From contig DASUYB010000104.1 in assembly GCA_036377595.1 (NCBI GenBank), positions 1 to 64,000 of the forward strand: 64,000 bases of DNA, written 5' to 3'. The stretch's first letter is position 1; every line of letters starts with the position of its first letter. Positions 33,448-43,300 of this stretch are shown here, in pieces. The stretch comes from Longimicrobium sp. Lineage in GTDB: Bacteria; Gemmatimonadota; Gemmatimonadetes; Longimicrobiales; Longimicrobiaceae. The notes under the pieces were generated by a model. It was not told the origin of the DNA. It did no database searches and saw only the letters and a list, made by a program, of their open reading frames with translations. A program made the translations under genes and the position numbers.

Positions 33448-34038
33448 ATGCCGACTCCGCTGCCGTTCTACATCCGCGAAGACGATCCGCCGGCGAAGCG
33501 CGAGATCCTGCGCGCGGCCCTCTCTCTCTTCAGCGAGCGCGGGCTGGCGGCCACCAGCATCCGCGACATCGCGGGAGAGAGCGGCTACACCAACCCCGCG
33601 CTCTACCGCCATTTCGAGAGCAAGGACGCGCTGGCGCTGCACCTCTTCGAGACCTGCCACGCGCGCGTGTGGACCAGCCTGGCCGCCGCGCTGGATTCGG
33701 CGAGCGGGTTCGACGCGAAGCTGGACGCGTACGTCGGCTGCTGGCTGGGGCTGAGGGATGACGATCCCGCGGTGATGAACTTCCTGTCCGACAGCGCCCG
33801 CGTCCTCTGGCCCCGCGCGGGCGCCTCCGTCCGCTGGCGCACGGTGATCGGCCTCGTCCGCTCGCTGGTTCTCCAAGCGCCGGGGATAGCCGACGGGCTC
33901 GAAGCCGACGCCGCCGCGGCGACCGTGCAGGGTGCACTGTCCGAGCTGGGGCGGATGATCGAGGTGGGCGTGGTGCCCGGCCCGGCGCGCGCCTGGAGGG
34001 ATCGGACCGTGGCGCTTCTCCGGAAGGCGCTCGGCTGA
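33448..34038 (+). CDS. TetR-family transcriptional regulator
   Basis: A 196-residue repressor. The N-terminal helix-turn-helix is KREILRAALSLFSERGLAATSIRDIAGESGYTN in outline, followed by the family-typical ALYRHFESKDALA. The C-terminal helical domain binds an unknown ligand. Two matching 16-base palindromes, one over its own promoter (33424-33439) and one before the next gene (34057-34072), are almost certainly its operators, so it should repress itself, the downstream membrane protein and perhaps the divergent dehydrogenase. Confidence 0.9.
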   Translation: MPTPLPFYIREDDPPAKREILRAALSLFSERGLAATSIRDIAGESGYTNPALYRHFESKDALALHLFETCHARVWTSLAAALDSASGFDAKLDAYVGCWLGLRDDDPAVMNFLSDSARVLWPRAGASVRWRTVIGLVRSLVLQAPGIADGLEADAAAATVQGALSELGRMIEVGVVPGPARAWRDRTVALLRKALG

Positions 34039-34056
34039 TTTTTTCGTGTCCCCGGA

Positions 34057-34072
34057 GTTAGCAATTGCTAAC
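34057..34072 (+). promoter_or_regulatory. Second TetR operator
   Basis: Perfect palindrome GTTAGCAATTGCTAAC, identical to the first operator at 14 of 16 positions (only the central pair flank differs), 16 bases before the ATG of the next gene. Confidence 0.75.
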
Positions 34073-34088
34073 GGAAGGAGATGTGCCG

Positions 34089-34778
34089 ATGTTCGCGATC
34101 GATCACGCGGCGACCGCGCTGCTGCTGAAGCGCCGCTACCCGTCCGTCTCCATGCTTCCGCTTCTGCTCTCCGTGCAGGCGATGGAGCTCGCGTGGGTCG
34201 TGCTCAACTACCTGGGCGTCGAGCGCACGACGACGGAACCGAGCGTGCGCAGCGTGGCCGACATCCACCTGTCGTACATCCCCTGGTCCCACTCCGTGGC
34301 CACGGCGCTGGGCGCGGCGATCGTCGCGTGGCTCGCGCTGGAGTTCGGCTTCCGCAAGCCGCTGCTGGGCCGCGCGGTGGGGCTGGGGATCGCGTCGCAC
34401 CTGGTGCTGGACCTGCTGACGCACGCGCACGACATCGCGCTGTGGCCGGGGCTGGCGGCGCCGAAGGTTGGGCTGGGGCTGTACGATTCCGCGCCGTTCC
34501 TCGCGTTCCTGGTGGAGATGGCGTACGGCGTCCTCTGCTGGCGCGTGTACCGCGGCGGCCGCGGGCTACTGGCGCTGGTGGTGATCGGCAACCTGGCGAA
34601 CCTGTCGCTCCTCTCCGCCGCCGTGCCGGGGCCGGAGGCGCTCCTCGCCGGGCACCCGCTGACGGTGGTGACGCTGATCGCCGCGCAGATCGCCGTCACC
34701 CTCGTGCTGGTGGGGATTCTCTCCGGGCGCACGAAGGCGGAATCTCCGCCGTACGGCGCGCTCGCCGGGGCGACCTGA
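34089..34778 (+). CDS. Multi-pass membrane protein under TetR control
   Basis: A 229-residue protein with about six hydrophobic helices (for example SMLPLLLSVQAMELAWVVLNYL, ALGAAIVAWLALEFGF, LVVIGNLANLSLLSAAV, LTVVTLIAAQIAVTLVLVGIL). A conserved-looking SHLVLDLLTHAHD loop could bind a metal, as in some membrane hydrolases of the YdjM/LexA-binding-like type, but I do not assign it. ATG 34089 follows GGAAGGAGATG. The operator just upstream and the TetR gene before it suggest ligand-induced expression, perhaps with transport or membrane stress. Confidence 0.75.
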   Translation: MFAIDHAATALLLKRRYPSVSMLPLLLSVQAMELAWVVLNYLGVERTTTEPSVRSVADIHLSYIPWSHSVATALGAAIVAWLALEFGFRKPLLGRAVGLGIASHLVLDLLTHAHDIALWPGLAAPKVGLGLYDSAPFLAFLVEMAYGVLCWRVYRGGRGLLALVVIGNLANLSLLSAAVPGPEALLAGHPLTVVTLIAAQIAVTLVLVGILSGRTKAESPPYGALAGAT

Positions 34779-34820
34779 ATAGCGAATCTGCAACGATCGC
34801 TCGGTGATCAGGCGATCTTG

Positions 34821-34897
34821 ATTTCACACGGAGGAAACGGAGGGAACGGAGGAACTCAGGTCAGTCCTCCGTTTCCTCCGTTCCCTCCGTGTGAAAT
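34821..34897. repeat. Palindrome, CACACGGAGG variant
   Basis: Thirty-three-base arms (34821-34853 with 34865-34897) with two mismatches; units are CGGAGGAAA / CGGAGGGAA. Same architecture as the CACGCAGAGG family but different unit sequence. Confidence 0.93.
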
Positions 34898-34995
34898 TCT
34901 TTTCCGGATTCGATCAGAGCGCAGACGAAAAGGCGCGGGGCCGGCATCGCTGCCGGCCCGCGCCTCTTCTCCATCTCTCGCGAAGCGAGAGGTCG

Positions 34996-37900
34996 TCAGC
35001 TGGACTGGACGGCGGCGGCTACGCTCTGGAGCTGGCGCACGGCCAGCGCGAAGGCGGCCAGCGGGCACTCGCCGCGGCTCAGCTCGGCGGCCAAGTCGCG
35101 GTAGGCCCGGAACGCCTGCGGATGCGCCTTCTCCAGCGCCGCCAGCGTGCGCGCCGGGTCCTCGCCGTCGCGGAGGACGGCGGCGACCACTGCGCGCTGC
35201 GCGGCGGTCAGGTCGTCGCCCAGCGTACCGGCGTAGCGCCGCTCCCACGGGTCGTTCCCCGCGGCCACGCGCAGCCCCTCGCGCATCCGCGCGGTCCCCA
35301 GCTTCTCCGACACCGTGTAGAACGCCCTGGCGGTGCGGATCTCCTCCGTCCGCGAGCCGCGCGCCACGTTCACGATCTCCAGCAGCTGCGGGAGGAAGCG
35401 CAGGGTGATCAGCCGCTCGCCCAGCGTCTTTTCCACCCCCAGGTCCTGCAGCTCGCCCAGGCGCTGCAGGAAGACGTTGCGGTCCTCGCCCGCGACGAAC
35501 TTGGCGAAGCTGCCGCGGAGCGTGGCCAGCCCGCCGCGCGCCTCCTCGATCACCGCGCGGGTGTCGGCGTTCGCGGGGAGGTTGGCCAGGAGCCACTGCG
35601 TGGTCTGCTCCAGCACCCGCGCCAGCCCATTCAGCCAGCGGTAGATGGTCTCCGCGGGGAAGCGCCCCTCGGCGGCGGCCATGTCGGCGCGGATCTCCTC
35701 CGCCCCGGCGATGCGGCTGGCTACCAGCCACGCCCGCACCACCTCGGCGATCCCCCGCCCGCTGTCGCGGCTCACGCGGTGGAGGAAGGACGACCCCATC
35801 AGGTTCACCAGGTCGTTCACCAGCTCGGTGGTCACGATCTCGCGCCGCAGCCGGTGCTCGCGCAGGCGCGCGTCGCCCGCCACCTGCACGGCCGCGCGGG
35901 GGAAGTACTCCACCAGGTACTCGTCGGTAGCGGCGTCGTCGGGCACCGTGCTCTCCAGCAGCGCGCCCTTGGCCTGCAGCTTGGCATGGGCCAGGAGCAC
36001 GCACAGCGTCGGCCGGGTGAGGCCGAGGCGCGCCTGCCGCCGGGCGCGCAGCTCCTCGGCGTCGGGCATCCCCTCGGCCGCGGGGTCCAGCCGCCCGTCG
36101 CGCGCGCGGGCGTCGATGAACGAGACGAAGTCGTCCAGCGCCTCCTTCGACCGCCCCTCGTCGAGCGAGACCGCCAGCGACTGGCCGAAGTTGTTGCGCA
36201 GCACCAGGCGGTTCACCTCGTCGGTCATCGAGCGCAGCAGCTCGTTGCGCCCCTCCTCGTCCAGCTCGCCGTCGCGCACCACGCGGCCCAGGAGGATCTT
36301 CAGGTTCACCTCGTGGTCCGACATGTCCACGCCCGCCGAGTTGTCGAGCGCGTCGGTGTTGATGCGCCCGCCGCGCAGCGCGAACTCGATCCGCCCCTTC
36401 TGCGTGAACCCCAGGTTGCCGCCCTCGCCCACCACCTGGCAGCGCAGCTCGGCGGCGTCGATGCGCACGGGGTCGTTCGTCGTGTCGCCCACGTCGGCGT
36501 GCGTCTCGTCGCTGGACTTCACGTAGGTGCCGATCCCGCCATTCCAGAACAGCTCCACCGGCGCCTTCAGCACCGCGCGCACCAGCCCCTCGCCGTCCAG
36601 TCTCTCGACGTCCTCACCCAGCCCCAGCGCGGCGCGCGCCTGCGGGGTGAGCTCGATCTCCTTGCTGGCGCGGGGGACGATCATGGCCCCTTCCGACAGC
36701 GCCGCGCGGTCGTAGTCGTCCCAGCTGCTGCGGGGAAGGTCGAACATCCGCTTCCGCTCGGCGAACGAGCGCGCCGGATCGGGGTCGGGGTCGATGAAGA
36801 TGTGGCGATGGTCGAACGCCGCGACCAGGCGGATCACCGGCGACAGCAGCATCCCGTTGCCGAAGACGTCGCCGCTCATGTCGCCGATCCCGCTGACGGT
36901 GAAGGGCTCCGTCTGGATGTCCTTCCCCATCTCGCGGAAGTGGCGCTTGACGCACTCCCAGGCGCCGCGCGCGGTGATCCCCTCCTTCTTGTGGTCGTAC
37001 CCCTGGCTGCCTCCGCTGGCGAAGGCGTCGTCGAGCCAGAAGCCGTACTCCGCCGCTACCGCGTTGGCCGTGTCGGAGAGGTCCGCCGTCCCCTTGTCCG
37101 CGGCGACCACGAGGTAGGGGTCGTCACCGTCGTGGCGCACCACGCCCGGCGGGGGGACGACCTTGCCGTCCACCAGGTTGTCGGTGACGTCGAGAAGGCC
37201 GCGCATCAGCGTCATGTACTGCTGCCGCCGCTCCTCCAGCTGTGCGTCGCGGTCGGAGAACTGCCGCTTGGTGATGAAGCCGCCCTTCGATCCGCTGGGG
37301 ACGATGGTGGCGTTCTTCACCACCTGGGTCTGCACCAGCCCCAGCACCTCGGTGCGGAAGTCGTCCGGCCGGTCGCTCCAGCGGATGCCGCCGCGCGAGA
37401 CGGGGGCGCCGCGCAGGTGCACCCCCTCCATCCGCGCGGAGTGGACGTAGATCTCGTAGAGGAGGCGGGTCTTCTTCAGCTCCTCCACGTCGGCCGAGCG
37501 CACCTTGATGGAGATGTACGGCACCCCGCCCGAGCGGAACGAGGGGTCCGCGCCGCCGTGGCGGTAGTAGTTGGTGCGGACGGTGGCCTCCACCAGGTTG
37601 GCCATCCGCCGCAACGCGCGGTCGTCGGCCAGCGAGGTCACCTTCTCCAGCGCCGCGGTCACCGTCTTCCGCATTTCCTGCAGCTCCGCCTTGCTCGCCT
37701 TGCGCTCGGGCGACAGGCGGGCGTGGAAGAGGTCGATCAGGAGCCGGCCGAAGTGGGGGTAGGTGGTGAACGCGCGTACCGGCGCCAGCCGGTTGGGCAC
37801 CGCGCCGATCTGCGACGCGTAGTTGGCGTAGGTGCGGACGACGTCGACCTCGCGCCAGCGCAGCCCCGAGAGGAGGGTGAGCTGCGCGTACGGGTCCTTC

Positions 37901-39879
37901 TGCGCATCACCGGAACGGGACGCGAGGAGGCTCTCCGCCAGCGCCGAATAGAGCTCGGCGGGAATGGGCTCGCCCGCGCGCGTCTGCACGTGGAACGAGT
38001 ACGTCATCAGGTGCGGGAGCGAGTCGCTGGGCTGGAACTCGAAGGTGTCGACCTCCAGCACCTTGATCCCGTGGTCCTCGAGGATGGGCATGAAGTCGGA
38101 GAGGACCAGCCGCTCGCCGGCCAGGTACAGGCGCAGCACCGTGGCCCCCGGCGCCACCGTCTCGCCGTCGACGGGGGGACGGAGGAGAAGGGAGACGGAG
38201 TGGCCGCCGCGCAGCATCTCGTCCATGCGCAGCACGTCGGGCACCGCGGCGGCGGGATTGTTGGCGGCGCGGTAGTCGGCGCCCACCACCTGCCCGTACG
38301 CCTGCGCCAGCCGCCGCGCCTCCTCGCCGTCGACGCTCTCGCCCAGCCGCTCCTCGAGCACGTCTTCCCACGCGCGCAGCAGCTGGGTGATCTCGCGCTC
38401 CAGCTCGCGCTCGCCGGCGGCCACGTCGCCGTCGGCGGGGGCGGCGGCGCGGCGGCCGGTGAGATAGTAGTGGATGCGCGCCTGCTCGGCCGCGCCCGCC
38501 GTGGCGCTGGAGCGGAGCGAGCCGCCCAGGCGGTCCTGCAGCAGCGCGCCGATCTCCTTCTTCACCCGGTTGCTGAAGCGGCCGCGGGGGAGGATCACCA
38601 TCACCGCCACCTCGCTGCGCAGCGTGTCGGGGCGCAGCACCACGCGCACCTCGTCGCTGAACAGGTGGGCCAGGACGGCGCCCACCTCCTCGCGCAGCTG
38701 CTCGGTGGTGGCCTGGAACAGCTCCTCCTTGGGCATCTCGTGCAGCGCCGAGACGATCTCCTTGTAGTCGTGGCTCCCCTTCCGCGCGCCGCTCTGCGCC
38801 AGGATGCTGTCCGCCTTCTGGCGCAGCACGGGGATGTCGGCCGGGCTCTGCGCGTAGGCCTGGCTGGTGAAGAGGCCCAGGAAGCGCCACTCGCCCACCA
38901 CGTTCCCCTGCTCGTCGAGCCGCTTGACGCCGATGTAGTCGAGCGGCGCGCGGCGGTGCACCGTGCTCTCGCGGTTGGCCTTGCTGACGATCAGCAGCGG
39001 CCCGGCCACCACGCGCTCGCGCAGCTCGGCGGGCATGTCGGCCAGCCGCTGCGGCGCCGCGTACTGCGAGCGCTCCTCGTCGGCCAGGATCCCCAGCCCG
39101 CTCCCCGCCTGCACGCCCACCGCGGCGGCGTCGCCCTCGCCGGTGATCTCGTAGGCGCGCGAGCCCAGGAACACGAAGTTCCCCGCGCGCAGCCAGCCCA
39201 GGAACTCCAGGTACTCGCCGTACTCGCGCGCGCGGTCGGGAAAGCGGCGCAGGTAGCCGGCGACCGCGGCCTGCACGCGCTCGACCTGCTCCACCATCGC
39301 GTGGAAGTCGCGGGTGGCCTCCACCACGTCGGTCAGGCGGCGGCGCACCTCCTCGCCGATCTCGGCGGCGCGCTCGCGGCGGGCCACGTGCGGGATCTCC
39401 ACGTGGCCGAGCGCCACGAGGCCCTCGGCGCCGCCGGTGCCGCCGCCGACCGCGGTGATGGCGCCGTCGGGGCCGCGCTCCACCCGCAGGACGGGATAGA
39501 CGTAGTGGAGGATGGGGATGTTCTCGGCGTTCAGGTACTCGCGGATGGTGTCCACGATGAACGGCCGGTCGCCCACCTCGGTGCGGATGACGGTGACGGG
39601 CGCCTTCCATCCCTCGTCGCGGGGGTCGGCCACCTCCACGCTCACCTGGTCGGGGCGGTCGCGCTTGAGGAACTCCCAGGCGCCCAGGGTCATGGCGGCC
39701 AGCTCCTGCGGCGAGCGCTCCTCAAGCAGCGTGCGCGGGATGCGGGCGAAGAAGATCCGCGCGAAGTCGCAGGCCAGCTGCTCGTCCGCGCGGGAGAGGG
39801 TGCCGATGTGGGCGCAGAGCTCGTCGACCGTGACCGCCTCCTGGGCGGCGGCCGGCGAGGCGGGGGCGATGGTACTCAT
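34996..39879 (-). CDS. gdhB: NAD-specific glutamate dehydrogenase, large 180-kDa class
   Basis: A 1,627-residue cytosolic enzyme deaminating glutamate to 2-oxoglutarate with NAD. The ~800-residue N-terminal regulatory region contains ACT-like segments. The catalytic core has VSRGGIRWSDRPDDFRTEV and VPSGSKGGF (catalytic Lys, about residue 865), then a glycine-rich NAD loop GIGDMSGDVFGNGM (about 995). A long helical C-terminus completes the class, whose normal size is about 1,600 residues, so the gene is intact. The start MSTIAPASP at 39879 is the only good one. It is a single-gene unit flanked by palindromic repeats. Allosteric control is typical of the family. Confidence 0.94.
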   Translation of the reverse strand: MSTIAPASPAAAQEAVTVDELCAHIGTLSRADEQLACDFARIFFARIPRTLLEERSPQELAAMTLGAWEFLKRDRPDQVSVEVADPRDEGWKAPVTVIRTEVGDRPFIVDTIREYLNAENIPILHYVYPVLRVERGPDGAITAVGGGTGGAEGLVALGHVEIPHVARRERAAEIGEEVRRRLTDVVEATRDFHAMVEQVERVQAAVAGYLRRFPDRAREYGEYLEFLGWLRAGNFVFLGSRAYEITGEGDAAAVGVQAGSGLGILADEERSQYAAPQRLADMPAELRERVVAGPLLIVSKANRESTVHRRAPLDYIGVKRLDEQGNVVGEWRFLGLFTSQAYAQSPADIPVLRQKADSILAQSGARKGSHDYKEIVSALHEMPKEELFQATTEQLREEVGAVLAHLFSDEVRVVLRPDTLRSEVAVMVILPRGRFSNRVKKEIGALLQDRLGGSLRSSATAGAAEQARIHYYLTGRRAAAPADGDVAAGERELEREITQLLRAWEDVLEERLGESVDGEEARRLAQAYGQVVGADYRAANNPAAAVPDVLRMDEMLRGGHSVSLLLRPPVDGETVAPGATVLRLYLAGERLVLSDFMPILEDHGIKVLEVDTFEFQPSDSLPHLMTYSFHVQTRAGEPIPAELYSALAESLLASRSGDAQKDPYAQLTLLSGLRWREVDVVRTYANYASQIGAVPNRLAPVRAFTTYPHFGRLLIDLFHARLSPERKASKAELQEMRKTVTAALEKVTSLADDRALRRMANLVEATVRTNYYRHGGADPSFRSGGVPYISIKVRSADVEELKKTRLLYEIYVHSARMEGVHLRGAPVSRGGIRWSDRPDDFRTEVLGLVQTQVVKNATIVPSGSKGGFITKRQFSDRDAQLEERRQQYMTLMRGLLDVTDNLVDGKVVPPPGVVRHDGDDPYLVVAADKGTADLSDTANAVAAEYGFWLDDAFASGGSQGYDHKKEGITARGAWECVKRHFREMGKDIQTEPFTVSGIGDMSGDVFGNGMLLSPVIRLVAAFDHRHIFIDPDPDPARSFAERKRMFDLPRSSWDDYDRAALSEGAMIVPRASKEIELTPQARAALGLGEDVERLDGEGLVRAVLKAPVELFWNGGIGTYVKSSDETHADVGDTTNDPVRIDAAELRCQVVGEGGNLGFTQKGRIEFALRGGRINTDALDNSAGVDMSDHEVNLKILLGRVVRDGELDEEGRNELLRSMTDEVNRLVLRNNFGQSLAVSLDEGRSKEALDDFVSFIDARARDGRLDPAAEGMPDAEELRARRQARLGLTRPTLCVLLAHAKLQAKGALLESTVPDDAATDEYLVEYFPRAAVQVAGDARLREHRLRREIVTTELVNDLVNLMGSSFLHRVSRDSGRGIAEVVRAWLVASRIAGAEEIRADMAAAEGRFPAETIYRWLNGLARVLEQTTQWLLANLPANADTRAVIEEARGGLATLRGSFAKFVAGEDRNVFLQRLGELQDLGVEKTLGERLITLRFLPQLLEIVNVARGSRTEEIRTARAFYTVSEKLGTARMREGLRVAAGNDPWERRYAGTLGDDLTAAQRAVVAAVLRDGEDPARTLAALEKAHPQAFRAYRDLAAELSRGECPLAAFALAVRQLQSVAAAVQSS

Positions 39880-40090
39880 TCAGCCGTGCTCGTCGGGTTC
39901 ATACACAGGGTCCGGGGCGCGCCAATGTAGCGCGTCGGGCGCGCTTTGGCACGTCCGGAGGAGCACCGGACCGGTGGAGTGGAAACTACCACCGCGGATT
40001 CCGAAAGAAATCGGAGGAAGCGCCGCAAAGCCTGGCGGAATGACATCACCCCGAATCCCCATAATCTCGTTCGGCGTCGGCGATCCTGAT

Positions 40091-40160
40091 TCTCACACGG
40101 AGGGCACGGAGGTCACGGAGGCACGGAGAACTGCGGATCGACGCTCCGTGCTCTTCGTCG
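40091..40160. repeat. Partial CACACGGAGG-type repeat
   Basis: The left arm TCTCACACGGAGGGCACGGAGG is well preserved, but the right arm is reduced to GCTCCGTGCTC. Apparently a decayed copy beside the intact one at 40191. Confidence 0.65.
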
Positions 40161-40190
40161 GATCGCCCTGCGTTTCCAAAGACTGCTTTT

Positions 40191-40269
40191 GCCTCACGCG
40201 GAGACGCGGAGACGCGGAGAACTCATCGCCGCGGTGAGTTCTCCGCGACTCCGCGGCTCCGCGTGAGGC
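40191..40269. repeat. Palindrome (CACGCGGAGAC family)
   Basis: Arms GCCTCACGCGGAGACGCGG and CCGCGGCTCCGCGTGAGGC around a centre containing GAGAACTCATC/GGTGAGTTCTC, so almost the whole 79 bases can fold. Lies between NAD-GDH and the 40353 gene. Confidence 0.92.
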
Positions 40270-40352
40270 CATCTCGATCTTTTTCTCGGAAAGAAACTGC
40301 GGGGGCGCGTCTCCGCACCCCCGCATTCGACCAATTCGGGCTTCGCCGACGA

Positions 40353-43300
40353 TCAGAAGCCGGGCTGGAAGCTGAACTGCCAGTGCCAGTTCGTGGGCCG
40401 GTCGAAGGCGTTCACGTAGTCGGCCTCGATGATGATGTAGCCGAACAGGTTCACGCGGGCGCCCACGCCGCCGCTGGTCAGGAACCCGCGCTGCGTGATG
40501 TCGTCGCCCACCCCGCGCTCGAAGTTGAGCTTGGTGTCGAGCGTGGTGCCGTCGTTCAGCTGCAGCTTGCCCCACGCCGCGCCCGCGTCGAGGAAGGTGA
40601 AGATCTCCACCGGCGGCACCTGCACCGACCCGCGCACCGGATTGTTGATCAGCGGCACGCGCAGCTCCAGGTTGCCCACCGCCACGCGGCTGCCGAACAG
40701 GTCCTGGAAGATCACGCAGTCCTTGCCGTTGGCCGCCGTCTCGAGCTCCGCCAGGCAGTCGTTCTGCACGCTCGAGTAGCCGTAGCCGCGCAGCAGCGAG
40801 GGATAGCCCACGAACACGGGGCTGGGAATCGCCTCGTCGCGCCCGTAGCGCCCGAAGTGCAGCGCGCGGAACGCCAGCGTCACCGGCCGGAACAGGAAGT
40901 ACTTGCGGAAGTCGCCGGTGACGGAGTTGAACTGCAGGTCGCCCACCGTGGGCGCCACCTCGAAGCGGTAGCGCTGCCCGGCGATGGGGCTGGTGTAGCC
41001 GTTCAGCGCGTTGTCGTACACCAGCGCCGCCGTGGCCTCGGCCAGGTTCCAGCTCCCCAGGCTCTGCTTGGTCTCCTCGAACGACAGCAGCGCCGTGCCC
41101 GAGGGGTCGTAGGTGTAGTCGCGGATGCGCAGGTCCTGCGAGATCCGCCGCACCCCGCCCGCCAGCTCCACCCGTTGCACCCGCGAGAACGGGTACTGCA
41201 CGATCCCGTAGGCGCTGTTGTCGAAGTAGCGGTAGATCAGCAGCTGGTCGTGGATGTTGCCGCTGCCGTCGCGCCCCGTCTGGATTCCCGCGGCCACGTA
41301 CGGCAGCCGCTGCACGCTGGCCCCCCAGTTCCAGCGGTGCTGCTGGTTGAGATAGACCAGGTTGCCGCCGATCTCGTCGAGCTGCCCCTGCGCCTGGATG
41401 GTGCCGTAGATGGTGTGGTAGCCCAGCACGTCGCTGAAGATGCCGCCCACGCCGCCGTACACCCCGCCGCGCGCGTACGGCCCGGTGGCCGCCGCCGCGC
41501 CGATCGAGGGCTGGCCCAGGTAGTCCAGCGACAGCCGCGGCCGGTACGGTGCCACCGCGTACGAGGCCGGCGCCTCGGGCTCGGGACGCCCGAAGTTGGG
41601 GTCGTGCAGCGACGCGTAGACGCGGTTGTACGCGGCCTCCGCCGGCCGCGGGCTGGGCGGCAGGAGCGCCGGCAGCGGCTCGCCGTTCGACGCCAGCTGC
41701 GGCGTCTCGGGCGCCGAGCCGGCCAGCTGCGCCGGGGCGTTGATCGCGTACAGGTTGTACGAGTTGCGCTCGTACACGGTGATCAGCAGCCGGTCGGCGC
41801 GCGATGCCGACGAGATGGCCGGGCTGAGGCCCGTGATGCCGCTGACGCCCGTGAACAGCTTGGTCACCTGCGTGACCCCGCCGCCGGCCGCGCCCACGCG
41901 GTACACGTTGGGGATGCCGGTGCGGTCGCTGACGAAGAAGAGCGCCGAGCCGTCGCGGGTCCACTGCGGGTTGATGTTCTTCCCCGCGTCGGTCCCGGCC
42001 AGGAGGCGCACCGGCCCGCCCGAGCCATCGTTCCAGTCCATCACCGCCAGGCGGTAGTTGCCGAAGGTCAGCTGCGCGAGGTCGGTGCCGGCGTCGGTCA
42101 CGAACGCCAGCGTGCGCCCGTCGGGGCTGAAGGCGGGCTGCAGCTGGGCCACCTTGTCGTTGGTCAGCTGCCGCGTCTGCCCGTTGCCCAGGTCGATGGC
42201 GTACAGGTCGCTGATCCCGCCCTTCAGCCCCGAGACCACGATGGTGTTGCCGTCGGCGGTGAAGGTGGGGTTGCTGATCTCGCCCACGCCGGGGATGCCG
42301 TACTCGCGGAGGATGCGCGCCGACTGCACGTCGAGCACCACCACCACGTCGTGCGCCTTGCGCAGCGCCGAGAAGGCGAAGCGCCGCTGGTCGGGCGACC
42401 ACGCCCCCGCCGAGTTGATGAAGCGCAGGGAGCCGAAGTGCGCGTCGAGCGCCGTGCCCTTCACCAGCCGGCGCTGCACCCGCCCCGTCTCGGCGTCGCC
42501 CAGGTACAGCTGGATGTCGAGCAGGTTCAGCGTGCTGAGGAAGGCGAACTGCCGCCCGTCGGGCGACACCGACGGCGACACGTTGTAGCCGCCGCGCCGG
42601 TCGCGGTTGATGACCAGCGGGGTGGCGATCTCGCGCGCCTCGCGCTGCTCGGTCAGCAGCGGCAGGTAGGTGCGGCGGATGGAGTCGTGCCAGTCCTTGA
42701 TGATCTGGTCGAGGTCCGAGTTCAGGATGCGCTCGAACGCGTCCTGGTAGGGCACGCCTTGCCCCACCTGCTTGAGGATCTGCCCGATGGCCGCGTCGCC
42801 CCAGCGCCCGCCCACGTACGCCCACAGCGCCTGCCCCCAGCGGTAGGGGAAGAAGCGCGGGTCGTAGTTCAGCTGCGCCTGGTTGGGAAGGGTGTTGGTG
42901 AGCGCGGCGTCGCGCAGCCACATGCTGGTGTTGGGGTCGACCGGGCCGATGGAGAGGTACTCGGCCATCCCCTCGGTGAACCAGAGCGGGGCGTTGAAGC
43001 GCGCGGCCGCCGCCTCGAGCCCGCCGCCCGCGCGCCCCAGCCCGGTGATGTCGTACTGGAAGGCGTGCACCAGCTCGTGGCCCAGGACGTGGTCGGTCTC
43101 GGCGTACGGCCCGGCGAAGGGCAGGATCACGCGCTGCTTGAAGACCTCGGTCACGCCGCCCGTGCCCTCGCCCACCTCGCCCTGCAGCGCGGAGGTCTGC
43201 TGGAACTCGGGGTGGCTGCCGTAGAGGATCACCGGCTGGCGCGCCTCGAAGTCGTGCGAAAGCACGCGCGACAGCCGGGCGTACCAGCGCTCGGCCATGC

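Noticed and set aside
34891-39930. 1,679-residue open frame on the plus strand
   Set aside because: It is antisense to the intact NAD-glutamate dehydrogenase and shows no domain.
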